Source: CAZIMM01 sp964540415
Lineage (GTDB): Bacteria > Bacillota > Clostridia > Oscillospirales > Acutalibacteraceae
Length of the DNA: 64,000 nt
Direction: 5' to 3'
Assembly: GCA_964540415.1 (NCBI GenBank)
Contig: CAZIMM010000001.1
Location: forward strand, 106,087-170,086
Below are positions 32,319 to 43,671 of the stretch, piece after piece. A program made the position numbers and the translations under genes. Each line of letters starts with the position of its first letter. Position 1 is the stretch's first letter. Under the pieces are notes generated by a model. That model was not told where the DNA came from and did no database searches. It saw only the letters and a list, made by a program, of their open reading frames with translations.

Positions 32319-35300
32319 ATGAACAAATCCGGAAGTCGTCTCGGACTGAGGCTGCTGTCCATGCTCATTGCAACGTTTATGCTGCTCGGCATGGCACCGC
32401 TCACGGCACTCACCTCATCCGCGGCATATTACACCGAGCAGCTCCGATTCAACACGAACCATCCCGAAAACAGCGATGAAAAATTCGTTGTCATGGTGCT
32501 TGCGGACATTCAAGACGACGAGAGTGTTGACTCGACAACTCTCAGCCTCATCAGAAAATGTCTTGAACAAAATGCACCCGACCTCATTGTTTTCACGGGT
32601 GACAATACTAAAAACAACTGCAACGATTTTCTTGACGGCAAGAACAATGTTAAAGAGTCAATCAAGCAGTTCCTGACCCCCATCGTTGAATATTCAAACT
32701 TCAGCGGCAAAAACGTGCCCTTCATGGTCACCTTCGGCAACCACGATTCCGAGGGCGTGCTTGATGCCTCCCGCACCGAGCTTTACGGCTTTTTCCAGGA
32801 TTACGGCGGCGGGCTGATGATAAACCACGACAACTACGCCAGCGCGGTCGACCTTGAGGGTGTGGGCAACGGCTTCTCCGATGTTTACTCGTCGGACGGT
32901 GCAAACGCCCTGTTCCGTGTTTTTGTCATGGACTCCGGCGACTACGATTCCAACGACAATTACGACAACTGCTACACCAACCAGATTGACTATTATCTCA
33001 ACAACTGCTCTGTGCCGAACATATGGTTCCAGCACATCATCGTGCCGGACATCTACACCTCCGGCCTTCTCACCAGTGAGGACGTCACCTCCGGCATGCA
33101 GTATTCGGGCGGCGGCAAAACCTGGACGGCCAGAAGCGTTTCCGACGAGGTAATACCCGCCGGNNNNNNNNNNAGAACACGGCGGAATACGGCCTGAGAG
33201 AATCCCCCTGCCCCCCCGTTGTATCCAACTATACCTCGGGCACGCACCTTTCCACCTCCGGATTGACGCTTTATCAGGCGTGGCAGTCCGCCGGCAACAT
33301 GAAGGGCGCGTTCTTCGGGCACGACCATATGAACTCCTTCCTCGGAACGGACGACAACGGCATAACCCTCGGCGGCTGCAAGGCTGCAACCTATAATTCT
33401 TACAACGACGGCGACGCCGGCTGCCGCATCATCGAAATCAAGCCGGACGCAACCTACACCTCCGAAACCCAGACAGTCTCCTCTTTCTCCATGGCGGAGC
33501 CGGTTTCCAGCACCGAAAATGACCTTGACGGTGCGGTGAACGTTCCCCCGGTCATTTACGCGGGTGCCTCCGGCAACGGCGTGGCTCAGCAGAAATTCGC
33601 TTCAGCGGACGATTCCGTCATCCAGACCTATCTGCTCGACCAGGAGACAAAGCTCCTCTCTCCCGCGGACCTCGACATTGACTTCGACCTCCCGGGCGCT
33701 TCTGATTTCAACCTCACCCTTCCCTCGGGCGTAACCTTTGTTGTGACAAAGAACGTTGAGGGCTCCTTCGCAGCAACAATCACGGGCGGCCCGGCCACAG
33801 TCGGCGAGCCGCTGGAATACACACTGACCTATATGCTCGGCGGCACGCAGCACATCAAAAAAGCGTTTTCCTGCGTTGACAACATATCCTCCGCCCCGGG
33901 CTACTATATTTTCACCAGACAGTACCGCAACGGCGAAAGCAAAAACTGGTGCTCGAACCAGTATGTCGTCACTCTCTCCGGAATCAAGGACGGGATTTAC
34001 ACCGTCTACGGTGAATCGAGGGACAGGATAAGCGGCATTGACCCCTCCACGGAATACGCAGGCGGCGGCACGTTCAACGGCACGGCTTTCAGCAGCTGGG
34101 ACAACAGAGTCGGCTATTACAACTTCACATCCAACTCAGACTCCGGCTTCAATTCAATGGGCGACAACCGCTACGCGCTGAACTATTTTTCACCCACGCG
34201 TTCGCTTTCCACCTGCCACTGGAAGCGCAACAGCACGGCCGGCCAGTCACCCGTTGCGAATGTTTATGTTGACGAGAGCACCGTGCGCAGTGTTAACGAC
34301 CTCAACCTCAAGCTTACATATTTCATCCACACCGACACCGACAACAGCCTTCCGATTTACATCCGTCCCGTCGGCTTCTTCACCGGTGATTCGGACTATA
34401 CCCACGCAACTGCAAACATTGTCGACAACTACGATTCCTCCTTCGTTCCCTCAAGCGAAAACTACGGCTCAACCGCGGTTGAAGGGCTGACCTCAACGCT
34501 CACCGCGGGCAGCAAGATAATCGGCTTCAACGGCTATTCCAGGGGAGAAACGGCTTCTGTCGGCATCGTCGGCTCATCGCTTCCGTCCGACGGAGATGAA
34601 TACACCCTCGTCGGCGCGGCATATTCGAGCTACAACTCCGGCGGAGATTATCCTCACCAGAACTACACCTACACCCCGATTCTTGTCCGCTTCAGTGTTG
34701 TTGACAAATCCGCTCTGCGTCAGCTTGTCAATTATTGCCGCCTGGCGGATATCGACACCGAAAAGGCGGAAATGTCAACCTATGCCTCCTACCTCGCATC
34801 CTTCAAAGCGGCAATCGCGGTTCTTTACAAAGGAAACGCCACCGAAAACGAGATTGTCTCGTCGGCGAACAGGCTTCATACAAATATTGACCTTGTTGAA
34901 AAGGACACCGACAACATTTCCGGCGGCAACGGCGAGTTTGTCCCGACGGCGACGGCTTTCCCGGATTACATCTATGTTGCCGGCGAAAACACCGTTGCAG
35001 CTCAGACCTGCGGCACAAACATTCAGACTCAGGTTCTCAACCACCACACAAAGACTATGGTGGATTACAACACCTCCTTCAGCCTTGAGCTTCCGGCGGG
35101 CACCACCTCGGCGACCCTCACCGCAAGCAGCCTGAACAGCTCCCTTGCCGCAGACGGCACCGTTCTGGTTTCAAGCAGCTTCAACCCCGAAACGCACACA
35201 ATCTCGGGCAGAGTCACGGGCGGCACTTCCTCTGCAGGTGACTTCATCATGTACCGCGTGGACTATGTTCTCGCAGCCAAAACATATTCATATGCAGACG

Positions 35301-38300
35301 GCAGCTATGTCTGCAACATTCCGATGCCCGTGGGCTGGTATGTCCACACAAGAAGCACGTTTATGTCCGGCGTCTCCAACTCCTACACCCAGGTTTTCGC
35401 TCCGACCGACGGCTATTTCGTGAACGGCGTCAACATCACTGCCGACCCCGCCAATTCCTGGAGCAACGGCACAACCACGGGCGAGAGCACAAACCCGCTC
35501 GGAACAATTGATTACACCACACCCGGCGCGGGCGACGGCGCATTCAAGCCCTATTATGTCAGCGGCAACGAAAAGGGCGGCATGCTCTATTGGTCTCCGG
35601 CGGCTGCGCTGAACTATAACTGGTACTGCGGCAAAAACTCCGGCGGCGGCTCAGACAGCGCCGAGCGCCGTGCATTCGCGCTCATCTGCATTGACAGCTC
35701 GCGCGTGCTCAACGTTGAAAGCGCAAAATATTCGATGACCCTCACAAGAACCAGCGCCTATGCTCCGCGCGACGGCATGTACAACAGCGAGTGGGGCTTC
35801 ATAAGCGGCGCTGACAAGGAGATTCCCTCCTCCGCGGGCGCTCTGCCCTTCATCGGCGTGGGCGAGGGCGACCAGACCCTGTCCGCCACAGAGGGCAATT
35901 CGGTGACGGTCAACTTCACAAGCGGCAGCGAAGGCGGCCTGCCCTCAGACGGCTCGGTTGTCACCTTCGGCCACACAATGAGAACATATTCAAGCAGCAA
36001 ATGGCAGAACAACACACACACGGGCTCAGAGTTCCGCTTCCTGATTACGGACAGCTCGGCGCTCAGAACGGCAGTTGCCGCTCAGCGCGCTGTCAACCGT
36101 GCTGTCAGCGACGGTTATGACGAGGCTTCGTTTGAAAATTACCTCAAGGTTCTCGCAAAAGTCAGCGCGGCGAGCAAGGACCCGAGGAATTCTGCAGCCG
36201 TTATGTCCGCAATGGCCGACGAGCTCAGCTCAACGGTTGTCAACATTGTCTATGAGGATGCCGACTACACCGCGCTTTATGACGCGCTGGATGCCGCGAT
36301 TTACGACAACGGCACAGCCGACGGCAAAATCAACAGGGAAACAGGGCTTTATTCCGGCGAGCTTTCGGTTATCGCGTCCGCCGCAAACGAGTTTAAGCCC
36401 GACGGCGTCAACGACATTTATGTCGGCAACGCTTACGCCCCCGCAATGTATGTGAACTCCGCTGTTCAGCTGATGAATCTTGTCAGCTCCCGTTCGGCGC
36501 TGTATGTTGCCGGAAGCTTTGAGGAAGGCACTCCGGACAAGCTTGACTGCCGCTGCCAGACCCTCATCAACAACGCCGCCGCAAGCCTGCTCGAGCTGTG
36601 GAACGCAACCCTGCTTGACAGCGCCGATTATTCCGGCGTCAACGCCATGCTTGCAAAATACACCCCCGGCGACGCGTTTTCAGACAACAAATCCAAAACA
36701 TATTTTGAGTTCAGCGACGGCGGCAACGACCTTTCCGCCGATTTCGCCGAGACCTTCTTCCTCAAGCAAAACGGTTACGACAACTGGGAAACAGCCGTTC
36801 AGGCGGTTATTCCCGGCTATAAAAAGCCCGATTCCGCAACGGTTTCCGGTTATGCCGACGCTCTCTCGGCGGCGTATGCTGCTCTGACTGTCCGCTTTGC
36901 GGGTGAGTATTACGAGGGCAGTTATTCCGCGGGCGGCGTAGACTACAACTATGAAGGCACCTCCCTGAAGGATGAAAAGGCCGTATGGCAGACAGTTTAT
37001 TCCGCAGGCAACGGCGCTGTTGCGGCACAAAAGCCCGGCACGGCGCAGACAACCCCGGTGAAGCTTTATAATGAAGCTCAGTGGACGGCGTTTGTCACGG
37101 CTTATGACGCTGCCGCGGCAGAATATTCAAAGGACTATGCAACCCCCGGCAGCCTCAGGGCAAAGATGCCCTCGGCGGACAGAGTCACCTCAGCCGTCAC
37201 CGCTCTGCACAACGCGGGAGAGGCTCTCACCTATGCTCCGGCTTTCTTTGATTACCTGAACGCCGAAAAGGCCGCCAAGGCTTATTACGAGGTCGGCGGC
37301 GACAGCGGCAGAACACAGGGCGGCGAATATTACTACACCGCGGAAACATGGCAGGCGTATACCTCCGCTCTTGAAGCTGCCGGCGCACAGGGCGTGAGCA
37401 ACTTCAACTCCTCTGCTCAGGCAACCGTGAACGCGCTTGCAAAGGGAATTTACGATGCGCGCGAGGCGCTTGAACTCAAAGCACTCGACACCGCTGAGGC
37501 ATCCGAAGCGCTCGCCGCCGCAACCGCGTCAGGTTACGATTCAAAGGTTGAGGTTCTTCTCAATCCGTCGCTCGCGGCGGGAGACCCGGCAAAAACTCAG
37601 GAGCGCTTCAAATATACCGCCGAAACCCGTCAGGCCGTTTCGGACGCATTCTCGTCACTGAGCACTCTGGTTTCGGGCAGTGTGCAGAATTCCTCCGGCC
37701 AGCCCGCGTTAGACAATGCAATCAGCGATTTGAACGCGGCTGTCGCAGCGCTTGAACCGGTTGCGGTTTACACCGACGGCTGGGATTTCATCGCTTCAAA
37801 CCTCAACGCTGTTTACGGCGGAAATCCTGTGACAATGGGCAACCTTCATGATTATTACGCGCAGTATCTCACCGCTGCGAACATCGAAAGAATAAACACC
37901 GACGTCCAGACTCTCCTCGAGCTTACAACAACACTTCAGCAGGCGGAGCTGAACGCTCTCGCGCAGGGGCTTTACGATTATCTCACAACAACTCCCGCGC
38001 AGTCCGTTGAGCTCAATGCCGCAAAGGCGGCGGCGGCTGCCGAAAAGAATAAGACGCTGAACGTCAAAAACTTTGACGACTCCGCTTCAACAGACCATTA
38101 TGTTTACTCGCCCGATTCGAGAGCAGCCTGCGAGAACGCGCTCAATCTTCTGACCCTCGGCTCAATTTACGCGTCCACTCCCGCAGCCTCGGCAGACAAG
38201 GCGGTGCTTGCAAGAAAGACAGCGGGCATCGGCGGTGAAACCGACACCCTGCTCGAACTCAACGGCGCGTTCTACACCTACCTCAACGACGCTGTCACGG

Positions 38301-39991
38301 CGGCTAACTCTCAGCTCAGCGCAACGGCAGAGGTTGCCGACCCTGCGGACGCTGTAAACAATTTCGACATCCCGCTTTACGGCACCGACGCGGGCAACGC
38401 AACAAGAAAAGCTCTTTCCGACAAGCTCGCTTCTCTTGATTATTCCCTGCTGACCGATTCGCAGAGCGATGTCAACGCCGCGGAAGCAGATGTCAGAGCG
38501 CTCACCGGCGCACTGGCGTTCGGCCCGGCGGACTTCACCTTCGTCAACGCTCAGCTCGCCTTGCTTGCCGCATTTGAAACCGGCGGAAGCGAGGGCAAAA
38601 CAGACATCGGCGGCGCAAACGCGGGCGCTCACTTCTACACCGCAACAACCTGGGCTGCATACACCTCCGCTCTTGAAGCGGCGCGCACCGCAGCAGCGGC
38701 GGGCGACACGGCAAACAATCAGGCTGCGGTGAACGCGCTTGCAAAGGCAATCTTCGACTCACGCGCAGCACTTGTTCTCAACGACTTCGGCTCTGTTTCG
38801 CAGTCGGTCATCACCGTAGCTCCCGTAACCTATACGGGTTCGGTTCTCACTCCCGAAGTCACCGTGACCATCGGCTCGCTCACACTTGTGCACGGCAGAG
38901 ACTACAAGGTTGAATATTCAAACAACGTCAACGCAGGCACACAGGCAGTTGTCAAAATCACCGGGCTTGTGACCTACAGCGGCACAAACGAGGCGTTCTT
39001 CACAATCTCCAAAGCGGACGCTTCGGCTTTCACCGCGGAGGATATTCCGGACACCTACTTTGACACAACGGCACACACTCCCGCACCTGTTGTGAGCTTC
39101 GGCACAATGCCTCTTACCGCCGGCACGGACTACAATGTGACCTATTCCGAAAACACAGCCGCGGGCATCGGCAAGGTGCTTGTTGAGGGCATCGGCAACT
39201 TCAAGAACACGAAAGAGTTCACCTTCAAAATTCTTGCCGCTCCCGCCGACAGTCTCACAATCACCCCACTCGGCAGCTTTAGCTTCAGCGGCAAAGACAT
39301 CACGCCCGCTGTCGAAGTGAAATTCGGCGAAACTCCGCTCACGGCAGGCACGGACTATGATGTTGAATATTCCCCCTGCAAAAACGTCGGCACTGTCACG
39401 GTGACGGTCACGTTCAAGGGCAACTATGAAGGCGTCAAGCAGACAGCATTTGAAATTGTTGCCGCGGATTCCGCTTTGCTCACGGTAGACCCGATTGCCG
39501 ACATAACCTTCACCGGCAGTGCGCTGACTCCTGCTCCGGTTGTCCGTTTCGGCGGCGATGTTCTCACAAAGGATGTTGATTACACTGTCAGTTATTCCAA
39601 CAACACTCAGGTCGGCACGGCAAGTGTCAAGGTTGAGGGCATCGGAAACTTCACAGGCGAAAAGACCGTGTTCTTCAACATTTCCCCGATAAAGACAGAC
39701 GGAATTTACGTCAACGACAACGCAACGGTTCTTTTCAAGCATGATGTTCAGCTCGGCGCGCGCATCTCTCCCGAAAACGCGACGAACAAGAACATCCGCT
39801 GGTCATCCGAAAACAACGGCATTGCATCCGTTGACCAAAACGGCAAGGTGACCGGAAGAAAGACCGGCAAGACGAACATCATTGTCACAGCAGAGGATAC
39901 CGGAATCACGGCAAGCTGCACGGTGACGGTCAAGTACGCCTGGTGGCAGTGGCTCATAGTTATCTTCCTGTTCGGCTGGATCTGGTATTAA
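32319..39991 (+). CDS. Giant multidomain surface protein with metallophosphoesterase domain (assembly gap inside)
   Basis: About 2,550 residues. A signal peptide (about 1-36) is followed by a calcineurin-like phosphoesterase: LADIQDDE (Gln replaces the usual His), FTGDN, FGNHDSEG and, after the gap, FFGHDHMNSF. Two related beta-rich modules follow, near 33540-33980 and 34970-35400. Helical FIVAR-like modules lie between about 36000 and 38800. Four repeats of about 75 residues (pattern L..G.DY.V.YSNN..G) span about 38800-39690, then a BIG2-like Ig domain. The end is an aromatic hydrophobic tail, WWQWLIVIFLFGWIWY, without LPXTG or a positive cap. The frame changes across ten Ns at 33164, surely an assembly effect. 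It is likely cell-surface and may scavenge phosphate or act on nucleotides. The true substrate is unknown. Confidence 0.85.
33164..33173. other. Assembly gap (10 N) inside the giant phosphoesterase gene
   Basis: Both sides encode parts of one phosphoesterase domain in different frames. The true gap length is not a match to ten bases. Confidence 0.9.
38800..39690 (+). repeat. Four tandem protein repeats of about 75 residues in the giant surface protein
   Basis: Four consecutive units share P-x-V, a Gly-rich turn, L-x-x-G-x-DY-x-V-x-YS-NN and a final G-N-x-G motif. They look like Ig-like beta modules of bacterial surface proteins. At protein level the units are clearly diverged, so this is not a recent DNA duplication. 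Confidence 0.75.
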
Positions 39992-40037
39992 TCGCGCAAA
40001 AAAAGAACACGACGGGGCAACCCCCCGCCGCACGGTG

Positions 40038-40074
40038 CCGTTCCGGGCAATGCCCGGAACGGTGCTTTTGTTTT
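40038..40074 (+). terminator. Terminator of the giant surface protein gene
   Basis: An 11-bp perfect stem, CCGTTCCGGGC / GCCCGGAACGG, with a 3-base loop, is followed by TGCTTTTGTTTT. Confidence 0.92.
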
Positions 40075-40161
40075 ATGAGCCGCCCGGAAAGCATTATGCC
40101 CGGGCACGGATGCGTGAAAATATGCGAAAAACTGTGCGCCCGGTTTGCACCTGTCCGCAGG

Positions 40162-41175
40162 CTACTGCACGGTGACGCCGGTGTAATAATGCTTCAGAAT
40201 CTCCTCATATGTGCTGCCCTGGCGCGCCATATAATCCGCGCCGTACTGGCTCAGACCGACGCTGTGGCCGTAACCGGTGACGTCAAAAATAAAATCTCCG
40301 TCTTCATATGCCGCCGTAAATACCGCACTGCGCAGACCGAACGCAGCACGCACCTGCTGCCCGGTGTAAATCTTTCCTCCGATTTCCGCCGATGTCACAT
40401 AACCGTCGCTTGTTGTCTTGATTTTCCCGAGCCAGATCTCCTTTTCTTCTCCCAGCTCCGCGCCCTCAAGCTTTCCCGCCATGAGCGCGAATTGCTCCGG
40501 AGTGAGCACCGTTGTCTGGGAATATTCCGGAGAAAGCTTGTCGCCCGCGCTGACAACCGGCTGCAGATAAGGTATATCCTCGCCCCAGACAGTCGAAGCG
40601 CTCTGCGTGCGTCCCGAGCAAATGTAATGGTAAGCCGCGAGAATCGGCTCGCCGTCGTAGGTGATGAGCACACCCGCCGTGTCGTCAACCGCCGCGGAAA
40701 GCTTTTCCTCATATTCCTCCGCGCGGTCGCCCCATTTTTCCTCGCGTTCGCTTTTGGGAATATACCCCTGGTGTGTCGCGGGGGAATCCGTGATGTGCGC
40801 TCCCTTCAGCTCCTCCGACGGATTTGCAAGCTGCTCCGAGCGCTTGCGGACGGCATAGGTGTAGCACGCGACAGCCTGCGCCCGCAAAGCCTGCGCGTGG
40901 CAGGTTGCCGACATCTCGGAGGCAACACTCCCGATGACATATTCCTTCTCGCTGACTTCCCTGACCTCGCCGCTGTCCGTCATAAGCACCTTGAAAACCT
41001 TTTCGGTGCTCTCGGCAACTGTTGTTTTCTCCGCCGTTGTTTCCGCTTCGGTTTTTTCGCCGGGCTCTGTGGGTTTGTCCGGGTTTTGTGCGCCGCCGAG
41101 CGCCGCCGCCGGGGCGAGAATCAGAACCAGCGCAATCAGAACAGTGACGAGCTTGTAAAACCTGTATGTTGCCAT
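40162..41175 (-). CDS. SpoIID/LytB-domain protein (peptidoglycan lytic transglycosylase-like)
   Basis: A protein of 337 residues. An N-terminal signal or membrane helix (YKLVTVLIALVLILAP) is followed by a Pro/Glu/Thr-rich linker (about 30-60). The SpoIID domain then shows EYVIGSVASEMSATCHAQALRAQAVACYTYA (seen in parts), whose Glu in ASEM matches the catalytic Glu of SpoIID, and the C-terminal GYGHSVGLSQYGADYMA signature. SpoIID degrades peptidoglycan during engulfment. It is not next to spoIIQ or spoIIID, so it may be a vegetative LytB-type relative. GGAAGATG precedes the ATG. It is divergent from citrate synthase. Confidence 0.9.
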   Translation of the reverse strand: MATYRFYKLVTVLIALVLILAPAAALGGAQNPDKPTEPGEKTEAETTAEKTTVAESTEKVFKVLMTDSGEVREVSEKEYVIGSVASEMSATCHAQALRAQAVACYTYAVRKRSEQLANPSEELKGAHITDSPATHQGYIPKSEREEKWGDRAEEYEEKLSAAVDDTAGVLITYDGEPILAAYHYICSGRTQSASTVWGEDIPYLQPVVSAGDKLSPEYSQTTVLTPEQFALMAGKLEGAELGEEKEIWLGKIKTTSDGYVTSAEIGGKIYTGQQVRAAFGLRSAVFTAAYEDGDFIFDVTGYGHSVGLSQYGADYMARQGSTYEEILKHYYTGVTVQ

Positions 41176-41192
41176 TTTTCATCTTCCTTATC

Positions 41193-41221
41193 TTGACTTT
41201 TTTTTGCAGGTAGTATATACT
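41193..41221 (+). promoter_or_regulatory. Predicted promoter of citrate synthase
   Basis: TTGACT and TATACT are 17 bases apart. The transcript start would be about 40 bases before the start codon. Confidence 0.7.
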
Positions 41222-41270
41222 TATGCAATATAGCAAAAATGGAGTAATGTTCCGAAAAGGAGTTGTTGAC

Positions 41271-42695
41271 ATGAGCATGTACATTTCCCCGATCTCCGAT
41301 GATACCATTACCAATTTATGCGACTGCCTGATAAAAAATAACACCATTGACCTTGAGGATTATTACCGCTTCAATGTCAAGCGCGGTCTGCGCAATTCCG
41401 ACGGCACCGGCGTTATGGCGGGACTGACCCGTGTTTGCAGCGTTGAGGGCTATTATGTGGTTGACGGTGAGCGTGTTCCCAAAGAGGGCAAGCTGACCTT
41501 CAGAGGAATCAACGTTTCGGACATTATCGAATCCTGCTCGCAAAGCGACCGCTTCGGGTTTGAGGAGGTTGCATGGCTGCTGATTTTCGGCTCCATGCCG
41601 ACACGCCGCCAGCTCGACACCTTTTGTGACATTCTTTCGCAGTGCCGCGACCTGCCGGACGATTTTATTGAGGACATGATTATGAAAGCGCCGTCGCCGA
41701 ACATCATGAACAAGATGGCGAGGGGCACTCTTGCGCTGTATTCCTACGATGAAAACCCGGACAGCATTGAAATTTCCAACGTGCTCAGGCAGTGCATCCA
41801 GCTTTTGGCGCAGCTGCCGTCCATAATGGCTTATGCTTATCAGGTCAAGCGCCGCCATTACTATAAAAAGAGCATGTATATTCATCCGCCGAAGCCCGAA
41901 TTCGGAACGGCGCAGACAATTCTGCGCTTCATCAGGTCAGACAGGCAGTTCACTCACGAGGAAGCAAAGCTGCTGGACCTGTGCCTGATTCTTCATTCGG
42001 AGCACGGCGGCGGCAACAACTCAACCTTTGCCACGCGTGTTCTCACCTCCAGCGGAACGGACACTTATTCGGCAATTGCCGCGGGCATCGGCTCTCTCAA
42101 GGGTCCGCGTCACGGCGGTGCAAACATAAAGGTTACGGAAATGCTCAAAATGATGAATGAGAGCATTCCGGACGTTGAAAACGAGGGGCAGGTTGCCGAT
42201 TATCTCGTCAAGCTCATCAACAAAGAGGCGGGAGACCACTCCGGGCTTATTTACGGCATGGGTCACGCGGTTTACACGATTTCCGACCCGCGTGCGCAAA
42301 TTCTCAAAAAGAACGCAAAAAGATATATTACGGAGGATGACTATTTCCTCCGTCAGCTCCATTTGCTCGAGCTGATTGAAAACCTGACCCCGGAGGTCTT
42401 TGCAAAAATCAAAGGGGATACGAAAAAAATCTGCGCAAACGTTGACCTTTATTCCGGGCTGATTTATCAGTGGCTGGGCATACCCGAGGATTTGTTCACT
42501 CCGCTGTTCACCTGCGCGCGCATGGCGGGCTGGGCTGCTCACCGCATTGAGGAGCTGAACACGGGCAACCGCATCATCCGCCCGGCATACAAAAGCGTGG
42601 CTCTGCCGCACGATTACGTTCCGATTGATGAACGCACCGAAAGCAACACGCTGTTTGACCAGCACTACATTCCGTCGGAGGAGCGCAAGGACTGA
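41271..42695 (+). CDS. gltA: Citrate synthase
   Basis: A protein of 474 residues counted from MSMYISPISDD, with AAAAGGAG upstream. Active-site segments are present: His in EHGGGNNSTF, His in GPRHGGANIKV and Asp in ANVDLYSGLIY. The end, MAGWAAHRIEELN, is conserved. It condenses oxaloacetate with acetyl-CoA and probably serves glutamate synthesis in an anaerobe with an incomplete cycle. An N-terminal part of about 50 residues precedes the GLTRVCSVEGYYV region, a form known in Clostridia. A methylcitrate synthase activity cannot be excluded. The gene symbol follows common use (citZ in Bacillus). Confidence 0.92.
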   Translation: MSMYISPISDDTITNLCDCLIKNNTIDLEDYYRFNVKRGLRNSDGTGVMAGLTRVCSVEGYYVVDGERVPKEGKLTFRGINVSDIIESCSQSDRFGFEEVAWLLIFGSMPTRRQLDTFCDILSQCRDLPDDFIEDMIMKAPSPNIMNKMARGTLALYSYDENPDSIEISNVLRQCIQLLAQLPSIMAYAYQVKRRHYYKKSMYIHPPKPEFGTAQTILRFIRSDRQFTHEEAKLLDLCLILHSEHGGGNNSTFATRVLTSSGTDTYSAIAAGIGSLKGPRHGGANIKVTEMLKMMNESIPDVENEGQVADYLVKLINKEAGDHSGLIYGMGHAVYTISDPRAQILKKNAKRYITEDDYFLRQLHLLELIENLTPEVFAKIKGDTKKICANVDLYSGLIYQWLGIPEDLFTPLFTCARMAGWAAHRIEELNTGNRIIRPAYKSVALPHDYVPIDERTESNTLFDQHYIPSEERKD

Positions 42696-42750
42696 CAAAA
42701 CCTCCGATTCAAAACACATTAATTTTTGCATCTGTTAGGAAGTGTTTTCT

Positions 42751-43653
42751 TTGAAAAAAATCAAAGCGAGCAGGAACTTCAGCCCGGCAATTTTGATTGA
42801 GTTGCTCGCTCTCGGTCTTGCCGCGCTGCTCCCGCTGCGCGTCTACCAGGTGGGTTATCTCATCGAGCCGGAAACAGGATTTTTCAGCCACTTCAGCTTT
42901 ACAATCCCGACTTTTTATTGCATTCTCGGTGCGCTGTGCCTGGTTTTTATTGCGGGCTCGTTTTTGTCGTCAAAGTGCTCGGCAGTGTCCTATCCGCAGG
43001 GGAAATGTATTCCGCTCGGTGTGGCATCCGTGCTCGCGGCTGTTTCAATTGTATATGACGCGGTTTCTCAGGCGATGAATTTTTACGAGGTCTACACCTC
43101 CTATTCGCCTTACAACGCCTCCGGCGCAACGCTTTTGAGCTACTTGACAAAGAACGGTGCCACCCCTCAGATTTTTGCGGCGCTGTTCGGAGTTCTCGCC
43201 GCGTTCTATATGTGGCTGGTTGCAAATTCTTTTTTTGACGGCAAAACAAAAATCACGGATTACAAAATCCTTGCCGTCACCCCGCTTGCCTGGAACATCT
43301 GCCGCATCATTCATCGCTTTGTGAGGAAAATCAGCTTTGTCAATGTTTCGGATCTGCTTCTCGAGCTGTTCATGCTTGTGTTCATGATGCTATTTTTCCT
43401 CGCGTTTGCACAGGTTGCGTCAAACGTCAGCGCAAAAGAGGTCAAGTGGAGGCTCTTCGGCTTCGGACTGCCCGCCGCTGCGGTGGCACTGGTTTGCAGT
43501 GTGCCGAGGCTTGCGATGGTGGTTGGCGGAAGCGCGTCGCTTTTGCCGGCGCTTCATCCGTTTGCCCCGTGTGACCTTTTCGTCGGCGTGTTCATCATTA
43601 TGTTCCTTTTCCGGCTGCTCGGCGGCTTGATTCCCAAAAACAAAACCGCCTGA
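42751..43653 (+). CDS. Integral membrane protein of unknown function
   Basis: A protein of about 300 residues with roughly seven hydrophobic segments and charged loops. I do not recognise a family. The start is probably TTG 42751 (LKKIKASRN), with AGGAAG seven bases upstream; GTG 42742 overlaps that site. It is the first of four closely spaced plus-strand genes that end with the YifB-type ATPase. The spacing to the next gene is under 20 bases, so co-transcription is likely. No signal peptide or catalytic motif is visible. Confidence 0.7.
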   Translation: MKKIKASRNFSPAILIELLALGLAALLPLRVYQVGYLIEPETGFFSHFSFTIPTFYCILGALCLVFIAGSFLSSKCSAVSYPQGKCIPLGVASVLAAVSIVYDAVSQAMNFYEVYTSYSPYNASGATLLSYLTKNGATPQIFAALFGVLAAFYMWLVANSFFDGKTKITDYKILAVTPLAWNICRIIHRFVRKISFVNVSDLLLELFMLVFMMLFFLAFAQVASNVSAKEVKWRLFGFGLPAAAVALVCSVPRLAMVVGGSASLLPALHPFAPCDLFVGVFIIMFLFRLLGGLIPKNKTA

Positions 43654-43671
43654 TGCAGAAGGGACAGTCTT

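Noticed and set aside
38918..39742. 274-codon open frame antisense to the Ig repeats of the giant protein
   Set aside because: It mirrors the repeated coding sequence and has no start signal.
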